In this document: in pieces, positions 1-5,445 of the stretch
Position numbering within the stretch: position 1 is the stretch's first letter
Layout of the letters: every line of letters begins with the position of its first letter
Source: Acidobacteriaceae bacterium
GTDB lineage: Bacteria > Acidobacteriota > Terriglobia > Terriglobales > Acidobacteriaceae
Assembly: GCA_003135495.1 (NCBI GenBank)
Contig: PLBX01000267.1
Location: forward strand, 1 to 5,445
DNA: 5,445 bases
Direction: 5' to 3'
Made by a program: the position numbers and the translations under genes
The notes under the pieces: generated by a model
Seen by the model: the letters and a program-made list of their open reading frames with translations, nothing else
The model's database searches: none
What the model was told of the DNA's origin: nothing

Positions 1-426
1 CTGCCGAGTCCTGCGGAAGACCCGGATTTCTTGCGGAAACGCGCCTCCCAACTCAGCGTAGGGCAGGCGCAACGTGTACTGATCGCGATGGCGATTATGC
101 ATCGGCCCGCGCTTCTGATCGCCGACGAGGCAACCAGTGCGCTCGACGTCATCACGCAGTCTGAAATTCTGGAATTATTCGCGCAGTTGAATCGCGAAAC
201 CGGCATGTCGATTCTTTATATCTCGCACGATCTGCCTTCGGTCGCGGGCATCTGTAAGCGCATCGCCATTCTGCACGAGGGCGAAATTGTGGAGTGCGGC
301 ACGACCGAACAAATCTTTAATTCACCGGTTCATCCTTACACTCGTCGGCTGATGTCGGCCCTGCCACAGCTTCCTATTCGCCGTGAAGCCTCGCTTGCTA
401 AGGCGCAGACTGCCAGCAAGGACTAA
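1..426 (+). CDS. Peptide/nickel-type ABC transporter ATP-binding protein, C-terminal part (5' end outside window)
   Basis: This is the C-terminal 141 residues of a cytoplasmic ABC ATPase that would energise an oligopeptide/dipeptide or nickel importer (Opp/Dpp/Nik type). The reading frame is open back to base 1, so the start and Walker A lie upstream; the TTG at 31 is internal. Visible in order, numbered from base 1, are: signature loop LSVGQ (18-22), Walker B LLIADE (38-43), D-loop SALD (46-49), H-loop ISHD with His76, and the C-terminal HPYT motif (111-114) followed by RRLMSALP. That HPY element is the hallmark of the oligopeptide/dipeptide ATPase subfamily. The signature has Val where LSGGQ is usual, and Walker B runs on as DEATSALD rather than DEPTSALD. 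Both are tolerable variations, and the ATPase core looks intact. The substrate cannot be told from this fragment. The gene converges on the - strand CstB-like gene, 158 bp apart. Confidence 0.9.
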   Translation: MPSPAEDPDFLRKRASQLSVGQAQRVLIAMAIMHRPALLIADEATSALDVITQSEILELFAQLNRETGMSILYISHDLPSVAGICKRIAILHEGEIVECGTTEQIFNSPVHPYTRRLMSALPQLPIRREASLAKAQTASKD

Positions 427-504
427 ACGCCTTTACCTTTTCGCGAAATACAAATCAGCAATTCTTTGGGCGAGTGCGGGGGCGTCAACCTCAGCGCGAT
501 TTGA

Positions 505-527
505 GAGGACAACTATCGTGAGTCCTC
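505..527. terminator. Weak inverted repeat between convergent genes
   Basis: GAGGAC (505-510) and GTCCTC (522-527) form a perfect 6-bp stem around an 11-base loop. It sits in the 158-bp gap where the + strand ABC gene and the - strand CstB-like gene converge. The position suits a bidirectional terminator. However, no T-tract follows on either strand and the loop is long, so it is only a candidate. Nothing else was seen in 427-584 except the short palindrome TTTCGCGAAA (439-448). Confidence 0.2.
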
Positions 528-584
528 GACCGGAGCGACATTCCAGCGACATCAAGACAGCGAATCCGCCGACCGGAAGGTGCA

Positions 585-1988
585 TCATGCTTTGGCGAGT
601 TGTTCCGAGGTTTCAGGAAGCGCTGCATCATGCCATGCGTCGAAGCCTCCCGCAACATTAATTACGTTGCGATGGCCGCCGCGTTCGAGCAAACTGCAGG
701 CGATTATGCTGCGATATCCACTCTTGCAGTGAACCGCGACCGGGCGAGTTTTGTCGATCGAGGGTAGCCCTTGTGCAAACGTATCGAGCGGACGGCAGCT
801 TACTCCAGGAATGTGTCCCGCCTGCCATTCGCCTTCGCGACGCACATCGAGCACATCCATTGGCCGCAAAGTTCCATCGCGCAATTTCTGATTCAGTTCG
901 TGCGCGGAAATCTGCTGCGTCTTCTGCACTGGCAGGCCAGACTCTTCCCATGCTTTGAATCCGCCGGACAAATACCCGCCCAATTCCTCGATGCCCACGC
1001 GAGCCAAGCGCAGGCGAGCTTCTTCGATCTGCGCGTCAGTTGCGCCGACCAGCGCGGGTTTCGAGTGTATCCCGAGAATCCCGCCCGCCCACGAAGCAAA
1101 TTGTCCAGCCAGCGCTATGTTGATGGATCCGGGAACGTGGCCCGCGGCGAACTCCTCGCCCGAACGCACATCGAGCACGTTTACTCTCTCCTGCAACAGC
1201 GTCCGCACTTTGGTTGGAGACAGTGCCGGAATCGGTGGAAGCTCTTTGAGCGTAGGAGCTCCCGAGCGATTGATCTCGGCATCCTCAAGAAAATATTCGG
1301 GGCGGGCGGGAAGGTTGGCGGTCAGCTGCGCAATAAATTCTTCGCGGCTGCGGATTTGCAGAGCGTAGTTCGTGAGTCGTTCGGTGCCAATCGTCGAAGA
1401 ACGTTCTGCTCTCATGCTGCGGCCGCACAACGAACCCGCACCATGCGCGGGATACACCGCCACCGCGTCAGGAAGCGACAGCAATTTTTCGTGCAAACTA
1501 TCGTAGAGCATCCCCGCCAGCTGTTGCGGCGTGTGCGTTTTTGAAAGATCCGGGCGTCCCACATCGCCTATAAATAAAGTGTCGCCGGTCAATACTGCGC
1601 AGGGCAGCGCTGATTTCTCTTCATGAGTAATCGCGTCTGTAATCACGCTCTCCGGTGTATGCCCCGGCGTCTCCAGCGCGCGAATGCGAACAGCTCCAAT
1701 TTTTACTTCATAATCGTCGATCAGTGGTACATGAGGAAACCCAGCATTCGCGCGCCCCCCGATATAAATCTTTGCCCCCGTGCGCGCCGCAAGCTCTTTG
1801 TGTCCGGAAACAAAATCGGCGTGCAGATGAGTTTCGAAGATGTGGCGAATTGTAAGCTTCTGCTCTTCAGCCACCTTCAGATAAATATCCACGTCGCGCT
1901 GCGGGTCAACTACCGCCGCCTCGCCCTCGGAGCCAATCATGTACGACGCGTGCGATAGACAGGTCAGGTAAAACTGTTCAAAGTACAT
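585..1988 (-). CDS. CstB-like persulfide dioxygenase/sulfurtransferase (MBL fold plus two rhodanese domains)
   Basis: A 467-residue cytoplasmic protein, predicted to oxidise persulfides formed from sulfide to sulfite/thiosulfate. Residues 1 to about 240 are a metallo-beta-lactamase domain of the ETHE1/persulfide dioxygenase type. It has THLHADFVSGH (53-63), TPGHT with His110, TGDTLFIGDVGRPD with Asp136, and PAHGAGSLCGR with His182 and Cys188. His54, His110 and Asp136 are the expected mononuclear iron ligands. Residues about 256-352 are a rhodanese fold that keeps LDVRSGEEF and GHVPGS, but the catalytic-loop position reads HSKPALVGAT with no cysteine, so it is a pseudo-rhodanese. Residues about 358-458 are a second rhodanese with LDVRREGEW and the active loop HCKSGYRS (Cys421). 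This order matches Staphylococcus aureus CstB. The ATG is supported by GGGAG eight bases upstream (1997-2001 on the + strand). No sulfide-sensing repressor or sulfide:quinone reductase gene is in the window. The family is certain; the exact products are inferred from CstB. Confidence 0.92.
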   Translation of the reverse strand: MYFEQFYLTCLSHASYMIGSEGEAAVVDPQRDVDIYLKVAEEQKLTIRHIFETHLHADFVSGHKELAARTGAKIYIGGRANAGFPHVPLIDDYEVKIGAVRIRALETPGHTPESVITDAITHEEKSALPCAVLTGDTLFIGDVGRPDLSKTHTPQQLAGMLYDSLHEKLLSLPDAVAVYPAHGAGSLCGRSMRAERSSTIGTERLTNYALQIRSREEFIAQLTANLPARPEYFLEDAEINRSGAPTLKELPPIPALSPTKVRTLLQERVNVLDVRSGEEFAAGHVPGSINIALAGQFASWAGGILGIHSKPALVGATDAQIEEARLRLARVGIEELGGYLSGGFKAWEESGLPVQKTQQISAHELNQKLRDGTLRPMDVLDVRREGEWQAGHIPGVSCRPLDTFAQGLPSIDKTRPVAVHCKSGYRSIIACSLLERGGHRNVINVAGGFDAWHDAALPETSEQLAKA

Positions 1989-2020
1989 GTGAAGTTCTCC
2001 CGATACAGTCTGACGGGCGA

Positions 2021-2049
2021 ATTTCAGGTTACTCCACCGAAGTATTCAA
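2021..2049 (-). promoter_or_regulatory. Candidate sigma70-type promoter of the CstB-like gene
   Basis: Read on the - strand, TTGAAT (-35, + strand 2044-2049) and TGAAAT (-10, + strand 2021-2026) are separated by exactly 17 bases. Each hexamer matches the consensus at 4 of 6 positions. Transcription would begin near 2014, giving a leader of about 25 bases that contains the GGGAG ribosome-binding site. The placement is good but the hexamers are only moderate matches. A short inverted repeat, GCTGG-N10-CCAGC (2067-2071 and 2082-2086), lies just upstream and could be an operator, though it is too short to insist on. Confidence 0.4.
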
Positions 2050-2139
2050 CTCCATAATTAAAACGAGCTGGCTCAAACGATCCAGCAAATTTTTCATGGG
2101 CTAGAGCAAATTGTGGGGAAAAAACCTGAAGCAGAATTA

Positions 2140-2250
2140 ATGCCAAAGGCAAAGCGCGAAGCTGGGCCGGGAATGGATGCCGGCCCTAAGTCTATTGCTG
2201 AACGCAATGCTGCGAGCGGCATCCAAGCTATTGAAAGTGATGGCAGTTGA
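2140..2250 (+). CDS. Possible small hydrophilic protein, unrecognised
   Basis: I do not recognise this frame. From ATG 2140 it encodes 36 residues, beginning MPKAKREAGPGMDAGPKSIA and rich in Ala, Gly, Glu and Lys. The frame is open from the stop at 2059-2061, about 62 codons in all, so a GTG at 2113 would give 45 residues. G is clearly enriched at codon position 1 (gaa, gca, gct, ggg, gat, gcc, ggc, gcg), as in real coding DNA. Against it, there is no clear Shine-Dalgarno before either start, it is very short, and a GC-rich inverted repeat and a sigma54-like element overlap it. No cysteine, signal peptide or membrane segment is present. It could be a genuine small gene, the remnant of a longer one, or chance. 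Confidence 0.25.
   Translation: MPKAKREAGPGMDAGPKSIAERNAASGIQAIESDGS
2164..2186. repeat. Perfect 7-bp GC-rich inverted repeat, possible activator site
   Basis: GGGCCGG (2164-2170) and CCGGCCC (2180-2186) are perfect complements around a 9-base spacer. No T-tract follows on either strand, so it does not look like an intrinsic terminator. It is centred at about 2175, roughly 90 bases before the start predicted from the downstream sigma54-like element. That is the usual distance for a bacterial enhancer-binding-protein site. It overlaps the possible small ORF and may be a chance product of its codons (gct ggg ccg gga ... gcc ggc cct). Confidence 0.35.
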
Positions 2251-2256
2251 ATTGCA
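2241..2256 (+). promoter_or_regulatory. Sigma54 (RpoN)-type -24/-12 promoter candidate
   Basis: TGGCAGTTGAATTGCA carries the -24 GG (2242-2243) and the -12 GC (2254-2255) with exactly the required spacing. It reads TGGCA-N6-TTGCA against the consensus TGGCACG-N4-TTGCA/T; only the two bases after TGGCA differ. Transcription would start near 2267 and run into the VWFA gene at 2420 with a leader of about 150 bases. No sigma54 activator gene lies in the window. The match is strong by eye, but such a motif can occur by chance. Confidence 0.45.
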
Positions 2257-2374
2257 CTACCCGCGTACTCCTTTTGTAACTTGGAGCCGGGTGAGACAAG
2301 CGAATAAAGTCAAGGGATTGAGTGTCTTCGACCTTCGGCCCCTAGCGTGCATCGAATGATTAGAAGGTAGCTGC

Positions 2375-2401
2375 ATGAACAGCCGAATTAGTAAAATTTA
2401 A
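2375..2401 (+). other. 8-codon leader ORF upstream of the VWFA gene
   Basis: ATG 2375 begins an ORF encoding MNSRISKI and ending in TAA at 2399-2401. GAAGG (2363-2367), seven bases ahead, is a better Shine-Dalgarno than anything before the VWFA start. The ORF is in the same frame as the VWFA gene and ends 18 bases before it, with a second in-frame TAA (2414 on the first line of the spacer's last segment, five bases before the start codon) also in between. It could be a translated leader peptide that delivers ribosomes to the next start, or an accidental ATG. The rest of 2257-2419 is A-rich near the gene and shows no other clear signal. Confidence 0.3.
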
Positions 2402-2419
2402 CAATTAAGAAAATAAGCA

Positions 2420-3472
2420 ATGATGATGTTGAGCGGCAAATTCGGGTCGGTGGCATGGGCAGTCACGATTCACATCGCACTCGTTATTATTTTTGTGCTT
2501 GCAATATGGGGCTTCAGCAGCGCTCAAACTGCCTCCTACGTCGGCGCCGCCACGACGGTCGGGGAGAGCGGTGGTCCGCCAGCACTAGCCGTCGCTAGCA
2601 ATACTATTGTCAGTGAGGACGAATCGGACGAACCGATTCTCACCATCCAGAAGCGCGTCGATGAGGTTAACGTTCTTTTTATAGCGACCGATCGCCACGG
2701 CAAGTTCGTCCGCAATTTGACTCAAAGCGATTTTTCTATTCTCGACGATCACAAGCCGGTCGAAAACATCCTGAATTTTCGCCGCGAGACTGATCTCCCC
2801 ATCGAAATGGGTTTGCTCATGGACGTGAGCGGCTCTGTGTCGGGACGCTTTGGATTTGAAAAAGAGGCGGCGATCGGATTCTTGCAACACGTCATCCATC
2901 CCCGGTATGACCGCGCCTTTGTGGTTGGCTTTAATAAAGACAGCCACATTACGCAGGACTTCACCGACCGTGTGCCGTTGCTGGCCGCGGGAGTGCAGCG
3001 CCTGAGCAATGGTGGCGGCACCGCGCTCTATGACGCCATCTATAAAGCCTGCAAAGAAAAACTGCTGCGCGAGCATTCGGAGCACCCGATTCGCAAAGCC
3101 ATCGTCATCCTGAGCGACGGCGAAGATAATCAGAGCGAGCATAGTCGGGCTCAAGCGATCGAAATGGCGCAGCGCGCTGAAGTTCTTATTTATGCCATCT
3201 CCACCGATGACAGCGGACTGATTTTGCGCGGCGATAAAGTTCTGGAAGAGTTGGCGAACGCCAGCGGGGGCCGCGCCTTTTTCCCGTACAAGATGAAAGA
3301 CATCAAGAACTCTTTTGCCGCGATTGAAGACGAACTTCGCAGCCAGTACGCCGTCTCCTATAAGCCTTCTGGCTTTGACGCCGACGGGCGCTACCACTCC
3401 ATCGAAATCACGGCGCTGAAAAAAGATCTGCAAGTCCGCGCCCGCCGTGGCTACTACGCACCTCAGCAGTAA
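2420..3472 (+). CDS. Exported VWFA-domain protein of the acidobacterial VWFA-related type
   Basis: A 350-residue protein with a hydrophobic N-terminal segment (about residues 11-33, after Lys7). This is either a signal peptide, with a possible cleavage at SSA/QT (34-37), or an uncleaved membrane anchor, so the rest should lie outside the cytoplasmic membrane. Residues about 78-122 form the preceding small beta domain (VDEVNVLFIATDRHGKFV, then LTQSDFSILDD). The von Willebrand A domain (about 127-315) has a complete metal-binding MIDAS: DVSGS (Asp135, Ser137, Ser139), Thr201 in GGGTALYDAI and Asp233 in LSDGEDN. The tail YHSIEITALKKDLQVRARRGYYAP is characteristic of the acidobacterial VWFA-related family. 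The family's function is unknown; an intact MIDAS implies divalent-cation-dependent binding to another protein. ATG codons at 2420, 2423 and 2426 are all possible starts, and none has a good Shine-Dalgarno. Next comes a 184-bp gap before hypC. Confidence 0.88.
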   Translation: MMMLSGKFGSVAWAVTIHIALVIIFVLAIWGFSSAQTASYVGAATTVGESGGPPALAVASNTIVSEDESDEPILTIQKRVDEVNVLFIATDRHGKFVRNLTQSDFSILDDHKPVENILNFRRETDLPIEMGLLMDVSGSVSGRFGFEKEAAIGFLQHVIHPRYDRAFVVGFNKDSHITQDFTDRVPLLAAGVQRLSNGGGTALYDAIYKACKEKLLREHSEHPIRKAIVILSDGEDNQSEHSRAQAIEMAQRAEVLIYAISTDDSGLILRGDKVLEELANASGGRAFFPYKMKDIKNSFAAIEDELRSQYAVSYKPSGFDADGRYHSIEITALKKDLQVRARRGYYAPQQ

Positions 3473-3512
3473 GACATTCCACGAACGTTTCGCTTCTGCC
3501 AGCGCTCTATAT

Positions 3513-3541
3513 TTAACGCTCCCTATCCAACGTCCCATATT
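3513..3541 (+). promoter_or_regulatory. Weak sigma70-type promoter candidate ahead of hypC
   Basis: TTAACG (3513-3518) and CATATT (3536-3541) are 17 bases apart, each matching the consensus at 4 of 6 positions. They lie in an AT-rich stretch of the 184-bp gap between the VWFA gene and hypC. The leader would be about 110 bases. The gap also has a run of six T after AAAGC (3561-3571) and a 5-bp hairpin with a GCAA loop (3584-3597). No convincing terminator for the VWFA gene was found, so read-through into hypC cannot be excluded. Confidence 0.22.
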
Positions 3542-3656
3542 AAAAGTCCCGCGCATCCCCAAAGCTTTTTTCAGCCGTCCATCACATGGCAACGTGTCCG
3601 ATGTCACAGAATTGCGGTAAGGCCAATGTTTTACTGGTCTTGGGGAAAGAACCGCC

Positions 3657-3911
3657 ATGTGCCTCGCCATACCCGGAAAAATCCTTGAAATTCAAGAGAT
3701 GGGCCCGCTGCGCGCCGCCCGCGTGCAGTTTGGCGGGATCGTGCGCCAGGTCTCTTTGAGCTTTGTGCCTGAGGCCGTCCCTGGTGATTACGTGATGGTT
3801 CATGTCGGTTTCGCCATAAGCCAGGTAGATGCCGCAGAAGCGGAGCGCACCTACAAGCTTCTGGAAGAAATGGGGACGCTGGAGTCGGAGTTGCCCCCGG
3901 CGGAATTGTAA
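3657..3911 (+). CDS. hypC: [NiFe]-hydrogenase maturation chaperone HypC
   Basis: An 84-residue cytoplasmic protein of the HypC/HybG/HupF family, of normal family length. It begins MCLAIPGKI. Cys2, exposed after removal of Met1, is the residue that binds iron together with HypD and later the hydrogenase large-subunit precursor. The core continues with a beta-barrel region ([27 protein letters not shown]). His49 in VHVGFA is the other conserved residue, and the C-terminal helix runs [22 protein letters not shown] (3642-3650) upstream serves as the ribosome-binding site. It is the first gene of a hypC-hypD-hypE run, with hypD starting 22 bp after its stop. HypC carries the Fe(CN)2CO unit from the HypC-HypD complex to the apo-hydrogenase. 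Confidence 0.96.
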   Translation: MCLAIPGKILEIQEMGPLRAARVQFGGIVRQVSLSFVPEAVPGDYVMVHVGFAISQVDAAEAERTYKLLEEMGTLESELPPAEL

Positions 3912-3933
3912 GTATTCACGCTCGATTTCACTT

Positions 3934-5040
3934 ATGAAATATCTCGACGAATACCGAGACCATCGCATTGTGCGCGCCTTGGCGGCTGAGATTGCCCAAT
4001 GCACGACTCGGCCTTGGGTGCTCATGGAAATCTGTGGTGGCCAGACCCACACCATCATGCGCTACGGGCTCGATGACCTGCTGCCGCGCAATATCGAAAT
4101 TGTGCACGGGCCGGGCTGTCCGGTTTGCGTAACGCCGCTCGAAACCGTCGACAAAGCCATAGCCTTGTCAATGCTGCCTGAGGTGATTCTCGTTTCTTAC
4201 GGCGACATGTTGCGAGTTCCCGGTTCTCACTCGGACTTATTTCGGGCCAAGGCGCAAGGCGCCGACGTTCGTGTTGCGTACTCTCCCATGGAAGCTGTGA
4301 AAATTGCCCGCGCAAATCCCGATCACAAAGTTGTGTTTCTATCGATTGGCTTTGAAACTACAGCTCCCGCAAACGCCATGGCGGCATGGCAGGCACGGCG
4401 CGAAGATCTTACTAACTTCTCGATGCTGGTTTCGCACGTTCTGGTTCCTCCCGCAATCCGCGCGCTGATGGTGTCGCGCAGCAACCGTGTGCAGGGCTTC
4501 ATTGCGCCTGGCCATGTTTGCACCGTGGTCGGCTGCAAGGACTATGAGTTCCTGGTGCGCGATTTTCGCGTGCCGATTGTGGTCGGAGGATTCGAGCCGG
4601 TCGATATTTTGGAGGCCGTCTTCATGCTTGTTAAGCAACTTGAGGCGGGCGAGGCGAAGCTAGAAAATCAGTACGTGAGATCGGTGAGCTATCAGGGAAA
4701 TCTGCCGGCTCAGAAAGTTGTAGCGGAAGTGTTTGAGGTCGCCGATCAAAAGTGGCGGGGCATCGGACCGATTCCGCAGAGCGGTTTGCGATTGCGAAAG
4801 GAATACGCGGATTATGACGCGGATCGAATTTTCGATCTCGGCGAAATCACGGTTGACGAGCCAGCCGAATGCATCAGCGCGCAGGTTTTACAGGGATTGA
4901 AGAAGCCGACGGATTGCCCGGTGTTCGGGATGCGATGCACGCCAGAAAATCCATTGGGGGCGCCGATGGTTTCGACGGAAGGCGCGTGCGCCGCCTACTA
5001 CCACTACCGTCGACACGCGCTTGTGCATTCGGGAGATTAA
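3934..5040 (+). CDS. hypD: [NiFe]-hydrogenase maturation iron-sulfur protein HypD
   Basis: A 368-residue cytoplasmic iron-sulfur protein, of normal HypD length. With HypC it forms the scaffold on which iron acquires its CN and CO ligands. Conserved elements are EICGGQTHT (Cys34), the redox-type motif HGPGCPVC (Cys62, Cys65), [10 protein letters not shown] (139-148), [12 protein letters not shown] (Cys196) and GGFEPVDIL. The C-terminal [4Fe-4S] cysteines are Cys313, Cys328, Cys335 and Cys352, in contexts [15 protein letters not shown] and EGACAAYY. All key residues are present. The frame is open back to 3829, overlapping hypC, but ATG 3934 gives the family-typical start MKYLDEYRD and lies just after the hypC stop. 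There is no recognisable Shine-Dalgarno before it, so translation may depend on ribosomes leaving hypC. hypE follows after 5 bases. Confidence 0.97.
   Translation: MKYLDEYRDHRIVRALAAEIAQCTTRPWVLMEICGGQTHTIMRYGLDDLLPRNIEIVHGPGCPVCVTPLETVDKAIALSMLPEVILVSYGDMLRVPGSHSDLFRAKAQGADVRVAYSPMEAVKIARANPDHKVVFLSIGFETTAPANAMAAWQARREDLTNFSMLVSHVLVPPAIRALMVSRSNRVQGFIAPGHVCTVVGCKDYEFLVRDFRVPIVVGGFEPVDILEAVFMLVKQLEAGEAKLENQYVRSVSYQGNLPAQKVVAEVFEVADQKWRGIGPIPQSGLRLRKEYADYDADRIFDLGEITVDEPAECISAQVLQGLKKPTDCPVFGMRCTPENPLGAPMVSTEGACAAYYHYRRHALVHSGD
5031..5036 (+). promoter_or_regulatory. Ribosome-binding site that sets the hypE start
   Basis: GGGAGA lies within the last codons of hypD, 9 bases before TTG 5046. 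It supports a TTG start for hypE, since no ATG or GTG occurs nearby in that frame. Confidence 0.5.
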
Positions 5041-5045
5041 GAAAT

Positions 5046-5445
5046 TTGTCTACTAAAACTACTGTCGAAATAGATTTCAAACTCAGTTGCCCGACGCCGC
5101 TTCCGGCAAAGGATACGGTTCTACTGGGGCATGGCAGCGGCGGCAAATTGAGCGCGGACTTGATCCGCGACATTTTTTTGCCTGCGTTTCAGAATCCAGT
5201 TCTGGCGCGATTGGATGACCAGGCCATTGTTAACGTGAATGGACAGCGGCTTGCAATCACGACCGATTCTTTCGTGGTGAAGCCGCTCTTTTTTCCGGGC
5301 GGTGACATTGGCTCCCTGGCAGTGCATGGAACGGTGAATGATTTAGCAATGGGCGGCGCCACGCCGCTTTTCTTGAGCGCCGCATTCATCATTGAAGAAG
5401 GCTTTTCGATGGAGCAACTCCGGCGCGTGGTTGATTCGTTGCGCC
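5046..5445 (+). CDS. hypE: [NiFe]-hydrogenase maturation protein HypE, N-terminal part (3' end outside window)
   Basis: The first 133 residues of a protein that usually has about 330-350. HypE dehydrates, with ATP, the carbamoyl group that HypF places on its C-terminal cysteine, producing the thiocyanate that supplies cyanide to HypC-HypD. The visible part is the N-terminal half of the AIR-synthase/PurM-like ATP-binding fold. It shows LLGHGSGGKLS (26-36), the acidic LDDQA loop (56-60), TTDSFVVKPLFFPGGDIG (72-89) and GTVNDLAMGGATP (95-107), all diagnostic for HypE. The C-terminal cysteine tail lies outside the window. The start is TTG 5046, giving MSTKTTVEIDFKL: no ATG or GTG lies upstream in this frame near the hypD stop, and GGGAGA is well placed. 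The N-terminus is about 20 residues longer than strictly needed before the HGSGG motif. Confidence 0.95.
   Translation, partial: MSTKTTVEIDFKLSCPTPLPAKDTVLLGHGSGGKLSADLIRDIFLPAFQNPVLARLDDQAIVNVNGQRLAITTDSFVVKPLFFPGGDIGSLAVHGTVNDLAMGGATPLFLSAAFIIEEGFSMEQLRRVVDSLR

Noticed and set aside
383..661. 92-codon + strand frame bridging the ABC gene end and the CstB-like gene end
   Set aside because: It overlaps both real genes in other frames, and its basic, Arg-rich product has no family features.
771..1544. 257-codon + strand open frame opposite the CstB-like gene
   Set aside because: It is antisense to clear MBL and rhodanese motifs. The product is Arg/Cys/His-rich, low-complexity and shows no domain, typical of a shadow frame.
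2177..2359. 60-codon + strand frame in the spacer
   Set aside because: No ribosome-binding site or recognisable motif. It overlaps the more coding-like frame ending at 2250 and runs through the sigma54-like element.
3509..3550. Apparent imperfect direct repeat (TATATTTAACG.. and CATATTAAAAG..) before hypC
   Set aside because: Only about 10 of 15 positions match, in an AT-rich stretch, so chance is the better explanation.
2585..3670. Long - strand open frame (361 codons) opposite the VWFA gene
   Set aside because: It is the antisense of a well-supported gene with an intact MIDAS domain. Its translation has no recognisable motif and its extent follows from the sense gene's codon use.
3829..3933. 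Upstream extension of HypD overlapping hypC
   Set aside because: The extra 35 residues are the out-of-frame reading of hypC. HypD proteins begin at [13 protein letters not shown] sequence, matching ATG 3934.
3582..4058. 158-codon - strand open frame across hypC and the hypD start
   Set aside because: It lies opposite two certain genes and shows no motif or ribosome-binding site.
1..5445. CRISPR arrays, tRNA/rRNA genes, insertion sequences or phage attachment sites
   Set aside because: No regularly spaced repeats, RNA-gene consensus segments, transposase motifs or flanking target duplications were seen on either strand.

Overview
The window most likely comes from an Acidobacteriota chromosome. 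The best clue is the gene at 2420-3472. It has the architecture of the VWFA-related family that is strongly expanded in Acidobacteriota: a short N-terminal domain, a MIDAS-containing von Willebrand A domain, and a C-terminal tail ending in GYYAP. Moderate-to-high GC coding DNA and a hydrogenase-maturation cluster next to sulfur metabolism fit a soil or sediment bacterium. The phylum is an inference from protein style, not from a marker gene.

Layout, left to right. (1) Bases 1-426 hold the C-terminal half of a peptide/nickel-type ABC transporter ATPase on the + strand, cut by the window edge. (2) Bases 585-1988 on the - strand hold a three-domain CstB-like protein: a metallo-beta-lactamase persulfide dioxygenase, a pseudo-rhodanese and an active-type rhodanese. 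It converges on the ABC gene and has a good Shine-Dalgarno and a plausible sigma70 promoter. (3) Bases 1989-2419 form a 431-base spacer. It contains the CstB-like promoter, a possible small ORF, a perfect 7-bp GC-rich inverted repeat, a well-spaced sigma54-type -24/-12 element pointing right, and an 8-codon leader ORF. (4) Bases 2420-3472 encode the exported VWFA-domain protein. (5) Bases 3657-5445 hold hypC-hypD-hypE, tightly packed on the + strand, with hypE cut by the right edge.

How the genes work together. HypC, HypD and HypE form one pathway that builds the Fe(CN)2CO cofactor of [NiFe]-hydrogenases. HypE makes the thiocyanate/cyanide precursor with HypF, and the HypC-HypD complex carries iron and receives the ligands. 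No hydrogenase structural gene and no hypA, hypB or hypF lies in the window. The CstB-like enzyme acts separately, on persulfides derived from sulfide. The VWFA protein has no demonstrable link to hydrogenase maturation beyond lying upstream on the same strand. I see no mobile element, CRISPR array, tRNA or rRNA. I also see no convincing new multi-gene system. The most interesting unexplained part is the 2060-2419 spacer with its sigma54-like element.
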